Shown here: one piece after another, positions 46,749 through 52,792 of the stretch
Position numbering within the stretch: position 1 is the first letter of the stretch
How the letters are laid out: each line of letters starts with the position of its first letter
From: Pectobacterium sp013449375
GTDB lineage: Bacteria > Pseudomonadota > Gammaproteobacteria > Enterobacterales > Enterobacteriaceae
Assembly (NCBI RefSeq): GCF_048593165.1
Contig: NZ_CP184271.1
DNA: 64,000 nucleotides
Reading direction: 5' to 3' (one strand)
Notes under the pieces: generated by a model
The model's database searches: none
What the model was told of the DNA's origin: nothing
The model's input: only the letters and a program-made list of their open reading frames with translations
Program-made: the position numbers and the translations under genes

Positions 46749-49073
46749 CTACCTCGCCGATTCACATTTGGGCAGCCAGTCAGCGTCTGATTCGTCTTTC
46801 AGCTCAAGGTTAGTCTGTATGCCCTGCTTGGTTCTGCCTTTAAGGTAACTCTGCCCGTATTCCGACATCATGTTAGGCAGCACCTTACCAAAGGCCGTCA
46901 GGCTGATCGGCTTCTGGTGGCCGTGCGACTCCATAAAGGACAGGTAGGCGTGATACAGGTATTTACGCGGGTTACGGGGCGTAATGTTGGCGTTGCCCAT
47001 ATACAGCCCGGTGGTGTCGCTGTGTGCCAGCAGGTAGCCGCAAAAATCAACCAGCGGGTCAGCCTGTCGCTTGATTTCCAGTGCCTCAGCGGAGTGTTGC
47101 TGTGCCTGTAACAGCGTCCGGGCGTCGTTTGGGTCAGCAAAGCGTTTCATCAGGTGACGCACTATCACCGCCAGTTCAGCGCGGATTTTCTCTTTCAGCT
47201 TGGGGTCGCGTTCGCTGGCCGGGATGGTTTCACCGAAGTGGATAATCACCCGGCGGCGGGACACGCCGCCGCTGCGGTCACTAAAGCGCATCGGCGAGTT
47301 ATTGACGGCCAGAATCACCGCTGGAATCCGGGTTGAGTAAGCGTCACGGTATTTCGGGTCAACCATCACCGCATCGCCGCCGGTAATGGCCTTGATACCG
47401 GCACCGTCACCGCTCCATTTCTCTTGGTCAGGCAGGACGATGAGTGAGAAGCCGATAATCGACGAGCGCTCACGGGACGATTCAATGGTGTTGATGGTGG
47501 CCGCCGTGGCGTTATCGTCCCCGGCCAGCATGATGGCAATTTCCGCCAGAATACTTTTGCCGCTGCCACCGGGGCCGGTGACTTCAAGGAACAGTTGCCA
47601 GTCGTAGCAGTTCGCCAGCACCATAAACAGCGCGGCCAGAATACGCTCCTGTTTATCCGTGTGGTTTCCGGCGGCTCGGGTCAGCCAGCGCCAGAAGTGC
47701 GGCGCGTTGTCGGCAAGGTTTTCCCCGGCCTTAAACGGGGTGTAATCCACGTCATTCACGGTATGCAACCAGTGCTCCCGGCGATGAGGTTTAAATTCAC
47801 CGCTGACAGTATCAAACACGCCGTTACGGAAACCGATTAACCGGCGCTGGGGTTCAGCCTGCATAGGAACAATCAGTTTCAGCGTATTAATGACACTGTC
47901 TATACCGGACGCGGTAAAGGGTGCCTGTATCTTCTGAAACAGTGCGGCGATATCCCGGCTTAACAGACGATGGGGAAGGACTTTCCACGCGCCGTGCTGG
48001 TACTGGAAGAACGTTTCCCCGAACGCGTCAATCGCCAGTGTATCGCGGTAGTGTTCGCGTATCTTCTCCGCTTTCTCACTGGCGCTCATGGCCTTGAATT
48101 CGGCCTCACCCAGCGACTCAAACGGGCTGGTTTTTTCCGGCAGGGTAAAGGCATGCAGATGCTGCCGGGTGGCGTCGGCACCCTCGGCACGATACACATC
48201 ATTCCAGTCACCAAACACCGGCGGCAGCGCAACACGGCCATTGACAGCAACGGCGGCTTGTTCGGCTTTGGTCTGCCCGGTGCCGTTCTCGTCCCGGTCA
48301 GCGGCTATCAGCAGCGTGACCGAAGGGTGGCGGGTTTTCAGCTCACGGGCAAGGGACGGCAGGTTGTTCGCGCTGAGCGCGACATACACCGCATCACCGG
48401 TTAACTGATGCAGCGTTAAGCCGGTGGCGTAGCCCTCGGCCAGCCAGATAACGCTGGCCTGTTTGCCGCTGAAACAGTGAAAGGCACCTTTCACCTGTCC
48501 GCCTTTTAACGTGCGCTTGTCGCCCTGTGCGTTGATAAGCTGGAGATTCACTACCTCACCGTCCGGTGTGGTCAGCGGCACCAGTACATCGCCGGGCTGA
48601 TAGGTGATACCGCCCACGCGCAGCGGCTTACCCTGTAGGGTAGACACGGCTATGTCCGGCCAGCCTTTGGCACTCAGGTAAGCATTGCCGGGTTGCGTCA
48701 TCGCCTCTTTCAGTTTGGCCTGTGCCTGAACCGCCGCCCGTTGCCGGGCGGCCTCGCTGTCTTCTTCAGGCATTGACGCTGCCGGGCTGTCCGGCAGGTC
48801 GCCCAGCCACGCGCTCACTTTCACAGCGGCTTCTGTCGGCGTCAGGTTCAGGGCTTTTTCCACCAGATTCAGGCCGTCCCCCGCGCCGCACTGGTTACAA
48901 ATCCATGTGCCGCGCTCTTCTTTGTTATCGAAGCGGAAACGGTCTTTGCCCTCGCACATCGGGCAGGCGGTATGCTGCCCGATAGCACCAATGCGAATAC
49001 CCACAGCCGGGAGCAGTTGCGGCCAGTGGCCGCTAGCGCGCTTCACAGCCTGTGTCACGGTAAGGTGTGCCAT
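46749..49073 (-). CDS. P4 alpha-type primase-helicase
   Basis: 774 residues from ATG 49073 (AAGGGG upstream), against 777 for P4 alpha. Alpha primes, unwinds and recognises the origin. N-terminal zinc motif 'CPMCEGKDRF...CNQCGAGDG' near 35-65, TOPRIM-type primase parts ('WLAEGYATGL', 'LLIAADRDENG') near 210-270, a D5_N-like section, and an SF3 helicase with Walker A 'GPGGSGKSILAE' near 505. The C-terminus is the origin-binding part. The iterons at 51201-51303 and the crr-like repeats are its expected targets. Confidence 0.9.
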   Translation of the reverse strand: MAHLTVTQAVKRASGHWPQLLPAVGIRIGAIGQHTACPMCEGKDRFRFDNKEERGTWICNQCGAGDGLNLVEKALNLTPTEAAVKVSAWLGDLPDSPAASMPEEDSEAARQRAAVQAQAKLKEAMTQPGNAYLSAKGWPDIAVSTLQGKPLRVGGITYQPGDVLVPLTTPDGEVVNLQLINAQGDKRTLKGGQVKGAFHCFSGKQASVIWLAEGYATGLTLHQLTGDAVYVALSANNLPSLARELKTRHPSVTLLIAADRDENGTGQTKAEQAAVAVNGRVALPPVFGDWNDVYRAEGADATRQHLHAFTLPEKTSPFESLGEAEFKAMSASEKAEKIREHYRDTLAIDAFGETFFQYQHGAWKVLPHRLLSRDIAALFQKIQAPFTASGIDSVINTLKLIVPMQAEPQRRLIGFRNGVFDTVSGEFKPHRREHWLHTVNDVDYTPFKAGENLADNAPHFWRWLTRAAGNHTDKQERILAALFMVLANCYDWQLFLEVTGPGGSGKSILAEIAIMLAGDDNATAATINTIESSRERSSIIGFSLIVLPDQEKWSGDGAGIKAITGGDAVMVDPKYRDAYSTRIPAVILAVNNSPMRFSDRSGGVSRRRVIIHFGETIPASERDPKLKEKIRAELAVIVRHLMKRFADPNDARTLLQAQQHSAEALEIKRQADPLVDFCGYLLAHSDTTGLYMGNANITPRNPRKYLYHAYLSFMESHGHQKPISLTAFGKVLPNMMSEYGQSYLKGRTKQGIQTNLELKDESDADWLPKCESAR

Positions 49074-49083
49074 GCGTTGCCCC

Positions 49084-49425
49084 TTAATGCAGTGTGGTGG
49101 ACGGGGTCGCCGCTGTCGCACACTGGCACAGCGCCCCCATAATGATGTGCCCCAGCGCGGTTAACCGGGGTTTATCGGTCAGTAAGGTGGGTTGCACCAT
49201 ATCACCCAGCATGGCACAGGCGATTTCCATCCCGGTGGCGGTGCCGTGCTCACGCACGTGTGCGCCCTCCAGCTCCAGCGCAATGGCGATTTCCAGTTCG
49301 CTTAAGTTACAGTTCAGGGCAATGCCGGTTTCCCGGCAGTTATCCAGATAGGCCTGTGCCACAGCGCGGCGATACACAGCAGTACGCACTTCCAGCGGAA
49401 TGCAGGACTGATTATTGATGTTCAT
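49084..49425 (-). CDS. Cnr-like small protein of the satellite
   Basis: 113 residues directly upstream of the alpha gene, the position held in P4 by cnr (copy number regulator, 106 residues). No motif of my own recognition; 'LELEIAIALELEGAHVREHG'-type helix (shortened) in the middle. It overlaps the preceding gene by four bases. Assignment is by position and size. Confidence 0.55.
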   Translation of the reverse strand: MNINNQSCIPLEVRTAVYRRAVAQAYLDNCRETGIALNCNLSELEIAIALELEGAHVREHGTATGMEIACAMLGDMVQPTLLTDKPRLTALGHIIMGALCQCATAATPSTTLH

Positions 49426-49688
49426 TGTGCTGTCTCCCGCGCAGTGAAAAGATGGGCTTCACAATGGGTCATGACGTGGCCTATCTGGTCAGTCAGCAGC
49501 GCCACCAGTGCGGCCATATCATCAGCAGGTAATGTATTAGGTTTGGCGGCGGTCATGCCGCATTGCTGGGCGTCCAGCATATCGAGAAACATCACACCAA
49601 CGCGGTGCGCATAGGTCAGGCGCAGATAATCAGCGTGGGGAATGGGATAGGTATCCTGATTATTGAGACGGGCAGCTAAGCTATTCAT
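49422..49688 (-). CDS. orf88-like satellite protein
   Basis: 88 residues, the same length and slot as P4 orf88 between kil and cnr. No domain recognised. Four-base overlaps on both sides show it belongs to the alpha operon. Confidence 0.55.
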   Translation of the reverse strand: MNSLAARLNNQDTYPIPHADYLRLTYAHRVGVMFLDMLDAQQCGMTAAKPNTLPADDMAALVALLTDQIGHVMTHCEAHLFTARETAQ

Positions 49689-49879
49689 GCGCTCACCCCG
49701 TTGTCAGTTTCGGGCGCTTCCGGGCTTTGCAGCGTCACGGCCAGCAACTCCAGCCGTTCAGCCAGTACAAACGTCAGCACCTCTTTGGCTACCGGGTTAT
49801 CCAGTTCAATCACGGCGTGGGTCAGGGCGCGGCACTGGTCGGCGATTTCATCAAGGGTCAGCGGCGTAGAATCAAACAT
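49685..49879 (-). CDS. Small acidic satellite protein
   Basis: 64 residues from ATG 49879, which overlaps the stop of the Icd/Kil-like gene by eight bases (ATGtttTGA). Acidic, helical ('LTLDEIADQCRALTHAVIELD'-like, shortened). Unknown function. The same frame continues upstream without stop to 50416. Confidence 0.5.
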   Translation of the reverse strand: MFDSTPLTLDEIADQCRALTHAVIELDNPVAKEVLTFVLAERLELLAVTLQSPEAPETDNGVSA

Positions 49880-50416
49880 GGCTAGCCCCCTGAACAGGCA
49901 GACGGCCAGCAAAAGCCAGTACATAGTCACGTGCCAGTAAACGGCGGGCGCTGATTTCATCCGGGGCGATAACGGCTTCACGGTGCGGTAAAGCGCGTAA
50001 TTCGGCGCGGCGCACGGCCAGAAACAGAAAGGTAAATTGCGGGTGTGACGGAGTGAGGGTCGTAGCCATGAGACATATTCCTTTGTTAGCTGATTACAGC
50101 TACCACCGGAAACGCCAATTTCAAGGGTGGTAGCCCAGACAGGGTTGGCGTAACCGGTAACAAAGGAAACCGGCGCTTCCGAAGAAGCCCCTGCCTGAGC
50201 CACCATTGTTCTGATGCTAAAGCGGGAAAGGATCCGCTGCACAACATATAGGTGTACTAAGACATCGACATAAAAAAACACGCATGGCGCGTGTGGTGTC
50301 GCCTTTGTTATTTCCGGGACGCCAATCCCGGCTACCGATTTTGCGGCAGCGGCGAAACTATAACGCCAAAAAGCCCCGGCAGGCAAGCCGGGGAAACGGA
50401 TAAATTGCGCAATCAT
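49685..50416 (-). CDS. Ash-family open frame overlapping icd-like gene and antisense RNA (doubtful)
   Basis: An uninterrupted 243-codon frame whose middle part 'MVAQAGASSEAPVSFVTG' onward is what databases call the phage ASH family in P4-like immunity regions. The DNA under it also makes the C4-type RNA and, in another frame, the Icd/Kil-like protein. I think the conservation comes from the RNA and that the frame may not be translated as one protein. Confidence 0.25.
   Translation of the reverse strand: MIAQFIRFPGLPAGAFWRYSFAAAAKSVAGIGVPEITKATPHAPCVFFYVDVLVHLYVVQRILSRFSIRTMVAQAGASSEAPVSFVTGYANPVWATTLEIGVSGGSCNQLTKEYVSWLRPSLRHTRNLPFCFWPCAAPNYALYRTVKPLSPRMKSAPAVYWHVTMYWLLLAVCLFRGLAMFDSTPLTLDEIADQCRALTHAVIELDNPVAKEVLTFVLAERLELLAVTLQSPEAPETDNGVSA
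49872..50069 (-). CDS. Icd/Kil-like host cell-division inhibitor
   Basis: 65 residues. 'HPQFTFLFLAVRRAELRALPHREAVIAP' (residues about 9-36, shortened) is the hallmark of the Icd-like proteins of P1/P4-type immunity regions, which block host division when expressed. The ATG follows AAAGGA at 50080-50085, and that ribosome site is complementary to the loop of the antisense RNA encoded just upstream, so its translation should be repressed by it. Confidence 0.7.
   Translation of the reverse strand: MATTLTPSHPQFTFLFLAVRRAELRALPHREAVIAPDEISARRLLARDYVLAFAGRLPVQGASHV
50079..50088 (-). promoter_or_regulatory. Antisense-RNA target at the icd-like ribosome site
   Basis: Minus strand TAACAAAGGA; it is the exact complement of TCCTTTGTTA in the loop of the C4-type RNA (50158-50167). 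Confidence 0.65.
50095..50180 (-). ncRNA. C4/CI-type antisense immunity RNA
   Basis: Minus strand, between the early promoter and the icd-like gene. Hairpin 1: CCGGT-ttcctttgtt-ACCGG (50154-50173), whose loop complements the icd-like ribosome site. Hairpin 2: GCTACCACC / GGTGGTAGC (50099-50107 with 50126-50134). The intervening GCCAACCC...GGCTACC (50129-50149) complements GGTAGCCGGGATTGGC upstream (50321-50336) in blocks. This is the layout of C4 RNA in P1/P7 and CI RNA in P4, which keep the operon off by pairing with leader sites. Ends are approximate. Confidence 0.7.
50302..50336 (-). promoter_or_regulatory. Upstream target of the antisense RNA (seqA-like)
   Basis: Contains both GGTAGCCGGGATTGGC (50321-50336) and TAACAAAGG (50302-50310) on the minus strand, the complements of the two exposed segments of the C4-type RNA. 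Confidence 0.6.
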
Positions 50417-50424
50417 GAACAGCC

Positions 50425-50649
50425 TCAGCAGTTGGTCAGCGCATCACCGGCACGGGATGCGCAGTAACGCCGGGGGGAATCAGAGACGGCGGGCGTCGGT
50501 GCAATACTCAGCAGCAATGCGCCGAAACGCTGTTCACGGGCGGCAACGGTGGCCGGGTTACGGATGGCGGGCAGCAGTTGATCGCACAGGCTGAGGGCTT
50601 CCCGTTCATCGAGTGTGACTGACTGCCCGGCGATAGTTAAGGTGATCAT
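50425..50649 (-). CDS. Small satellite protein, unknown
   Basis: 74 residues, four-base overlap with the AlpA-like gene before it. N-terminal 'MITLTIAGQSVTLDEREAL' repeats in P4-like elements, as far as I recall. No function assigned. Confidence 0.5.
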   Translation of the reverse strand: MITLTIAGQSVTLDEREALSLCDQLLPAIRNPATVAAREQRFGALLLSIAPTPAVSDSPRRYCASRAGDALTNC

Positions 50650-50906
50650 GCGTTGTTCTCCTGTTGACGGGCGGCGATACGTTCGGCCACCCAGTGATGA
50701 ATTTCGGACTCAACCCACGCGACACTTTTCCCACCCAGCGAAACGTTGGCGGGAAAGGCTTTGCGGCTACTCAGTTCGTACAGCGTCGAGCGGGAAATGC
50801 CGGTGACGTGCAGCACTTCCGGCAGGCGCATTAAGCGCTCTCTGGCCGGATGCTGTGGCATTGGGGGCATAGCAGGAATGGGGGCTGGGGGTGTGGCTGA
50901 CAACAT
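50646..50906 (-). CDS. AlpA/Vis-like transcriptional regulator and excision factor
   Basis: 86 residues; P4 Vis is 88. Pro-rich start, then an AlpA-type winged helix: 'RLPEVLHVTGISRSTLYELS' near 27-46 and 'VSLGGKSVAWVESEIHHWV' near 54-72. Vis in P4 is both repressor and excisionase. First gene of the alpha operon. Confidence 0.85.
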   Translation of the reverse strand: MLSATPPAPIPAMPPMPQHPARERLMRLPEVLHVTGISRSTLYELSSRKAFPANVSLGGKSVAWVESEIHHWVAERIAARQQENNA

Positions 50907-51200
50907 GTGACGCTACCTCGTTAATGTCCACTCGGCTCTGGCCGGATGGCGCTGGATTTCTCTGGTAGCTCGCTATTATGTGAATATTTTCGGAGACCGC
51001 AACAAGGGGAAGTTGTGCTACCGCTGGCACAATACGGTTAAAATTCAACCTTTTCCTCAGGTTGATAGTAATGTTTAGTTATGTTTGGTAATGCTCACAT
51101 CTTACTTACAAATCAATTTCACTAAGTGATTGATTCATGTAAATCAATCTAAAAAAACACTCAAAAAACATGCTCGCCAGAAAAAAGGCTCAAAAAACCG

Positions 51201-51303
51201 GGTGAATAGTGTGAACACTCGGTGAAGAGTTCCTCATCAACTCTTCACCCATTTATTTATTGATTTATCTATTCTTTTTTCTCAGGTGAAGAGTAGTGAA
51301 TAG
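51201..51303. other. Replication origin with alpha-protein iterons
   Basis: GGTGAATAG 51201-51209, GTGAACACT near 51211, GGTGAAGAG 51221-51229, its reverse complement 51241-51249, GGTGAAGAG 51285-51293 and AGTGAATAG 51295-51303, flanking an AT-only stretch at 51251-51281. This is the arrangement of the P4 origin (repeated GGTGAACAG-like motifs next to an AT-rich segment). Confidence 0.7.
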
Positions 51304-51359
51304 TTTTATAAAAGAGTTAGTCATCAATTGGGGGAAACGGCCTGCGGTAGAGATTGTTT

Positions 51360-51377
51360 TGTGTGGGAAGTGGCACA
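51360..51377. promoter_or_regulatory. Delta/Ogr activator site 1
   Basis: TGT-N12-ACA (TGTGTGGGAAGTGGCACA), the dyad bound by the Ogr/Delta zinc-finger activators of P2 and P4. Its centre is 39 bp from that of site 2, close to the -55/-18 spacing at the P4 sid promoter. Confidence 0.65.
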
Positions 51378-51398
51378 ACTGGCTCAGATAGCGGGAGT

Positions 51399-51416
51399 TG
51401 TGTGGTGAATTGCACA
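51399..51416. promoter_or_regulatory. Delta/Ogr activator site 2
   Basis: TGTGTGGTGAATTGCACA, the second TGT-N12-ACA dyad, 34 bp before the sid ATG. Confidence 0.65.
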
Positions 51417-51450
51417 ATAGCCACCAGATAACCCAAACAGGACAACGGCC

Positions 51451-52182
51451 ATGACTAAAACTTCCGCTTCAATACTGAATGAACGTATCACCAAACAACG
51501 TAACTACTACAACAATGCTAAGGCCGCCTATCAGAAAGATAACTGTGCTTTACAGAACGTGATCAGCGCGATTGAAAATGCCCAAAAGCAGCAGCGTGTG
51601 GAACAGGAGAAAAGCCAGTTACTGGAAAACGACTGGCGGCAGCGCTTCCGTGATGCAGGCGGCCAGATGTCAGACGATTTGAAGTCACTCCATTTACAGC
51701 AGGTATCACACAAAGAGCTGGCGAAAGAGTATGACGGTCTGGTGGCCTCGTTAGAGTTGGATAAAGAGCAAGCTGAATTGTCCGCTGCCAAAAGCGGGCT
51801 GGATTATCAAAATGCCCACCGCTCCCTGATGCGTAGTTATGCCGCTTACGAGCTGGAAAAAACAATGGAAACGGTAGAGCCGCTTATCAGGAGCATGGCT
51901 TTGCGGCTTCATGCACTTTCCCTGCAATCACACGACGAGCAGATCTATGAACATGTGAACTTCACCACTAGCGCGCACCAGGCCGTGAGTCAGGAAGTTA
52001 TTCAGCAACTTGTCACCCGTATGGATAACTACCGTTTTGACATGAAAGAAGAAGCACTATTGCAGGAAATCGGCCTGTATAGCCCAACCCTACCGAATAT
52101 CAGTGAAGCCTTGTTGACCAGTCCAATCAAACGGATGCAAAAAGGTCAGGCGCTACGCAAAGAACGGGAGAAAGCGAAATGA
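51451..52182 (+). CDS. sid: Sid-like capsid size determination protein
   Basis: 243 residues; P4 Sid is 244. Long coiled-coil helices throughout. The block 'NDWRQRFRDAGGQMSDDLK' near 62-80 and 'RSYAAYELEKTMETVEPLIR' near 128-148 correspond to what I recall of P4 Sid ('DDWRTAFRAAGG...'). Sid forms an external scaffold that makes a P2-like helper build small capsids fitting the satellite genome. It is followed by delta with a four-base overlap, the P4 order, and is preceded by Delta boxes. Psu was considered because of similar helical content, but size and order favour Sid. Confidence 0.75.
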   Translation: MTKTSASILNERITKQRNYYNNAKAAYQKDNCALQNVISAIENAQKQQRVEQEKSQLLENDWRQRFRDAGGQMSDDLKSLHLQQVSHKELAKEYDGLVASLELDKEQAELSAAKSGLDYQNAHRSLMRSYAAYELEKTMETVEPLIRSMALRLHALSLQSHDEQIYEHVNFTTSAHQAVSQEVIQQLVTRMDNYRFDMKEEALLQEIGLYSPTLPNISEALLTSPIKRMQKGQALRKEREKAK

Positions 52183-52427
52183 TGTCTTGCCCGTTCTGCG
52201 GCCATGCTGCGCATACCCGGACTAGCAAAATTTTTTCGAATAATGTGAAACGGCGTTATCACCAGTGCCGGAATATTGAATGCTCTGCAACATTCCGCAC
52301 AATGGAATCGATAGAGGAAATTATTCAGCCATCACACCGAAAAGATCTGCCGGTGCCAGATATTCCGTTATCACCGGTCATGCAGAAAAAATATAAGGAT
52401 TACCCAGCCTCAGCCCTGCGGAATTAA
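52179..52427 (+). CDS. Delta/Ogr-type zinc-finger activator
   Basis: 82 residues with C4-x2-C7 and C30-x4-C35 ('CPFCGH', 'CRNIECSATF'), the Ogr/Delta zinc finger. P4 Delta is a tandem double copy, whereas this one is single, like P2 Ogr (72). It activates satellite and helper late promoters through TGT-N12-ACA sites, two of which precede sid. Confidence 0.88.
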   Translation: MMSCPFCGHAAHTRTSKIFSNNVKRRYHQCRNIECSATFRTMESIEEIIQPSHRKDLPVPDIPLSPVMQKKYKDYPASALRN

Positions 52428-52469
52428 TTAGCCAGATTATAATTTCATTACCGTCAGCATCAGGAAGTC

Positions 52470-52493
52470 GCCCGCCATTGCGCGGGCTTTTTT
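52470..52493 (+). terminator. Intrinsic terminator after sid-delta
   Basis: GCCCGC-cattgc-GCGGGC followed by TTTTTTG, 42 bp past the delta stop. Confidence 0.85.
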
Positions 52494-52653
52494 GCGAGCT
52501 TTTTTCTCTGGCTAGCGATTTTTTGACCGTGCATGCATACGGTGCATGGAATTGCATGCAATACTTACCCCCGAATCTGCCCTACAGCGCCAGTACTGGC
52601 GCGGCCTGAGCGCCTCCATGCAACTGCATGAAAATCGCTACATAAAGCGGGCA

Positions 52654-52680
52654 GGCGTGGCGGGGATAGCATTGCGCGCG
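52654..52680. other. P2/P4-type cos packaging site
   Basis: GGCGTGGCGGGGATAGCAT followed by TGCGCGC. From memory the P2/P4 cohesive end is GGCGAGGCGGGGAAAGCAC followed by TGCGCGC; three differences in 26 bases. The 35 bp upstream also fit the region that precedes cos in such elements. A site cut by a P2-like terminase means the satellite can be packaged. Confidence 0.8.
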
Positions 52681-52792
52681 GGCTAGTTAAAATGTAGTGT
52701 CATACGGATAAATTAATTTGAAGGTCGCACTGGTTTATGTATGCATATATATTGCTAACTTTGCCAGTAATGGGAAGGAAAAAGGGTTAATT

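Larger units (their letters stand above)
50907..51450. other. Satellite control region: early promoter, origin, sid promoter
   Basis: 544 bp between divergent operons with no gene. From left: the early promoter of the alpha operon, an AT-rich part, the iterons at 51201-51303, and the two Delta-box sites at 51360-51377 and 51399-51416 in front of sid. Confidence 0.6.
52428..52792. other. Intergenic region holding terminator and cos
   Basis: 365 bp without a gene: terminator, a stretch with several GCATGCA-type motifs (52530-52560), the cos site, and the AT-rich promoter region of the STAND gene. The reading frame of that gene extends to a TTG at 52718, but the ATG at 52793 is preferred. Confidence 0.6.

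Noticed and set aside
51451..52182. Assignment of the gene before delta as Psu
   Set aside because: Psu is about 190 residues and lies after delta in P4; the length of 243 residues and the DWR...FRDAGG block match Sid better.
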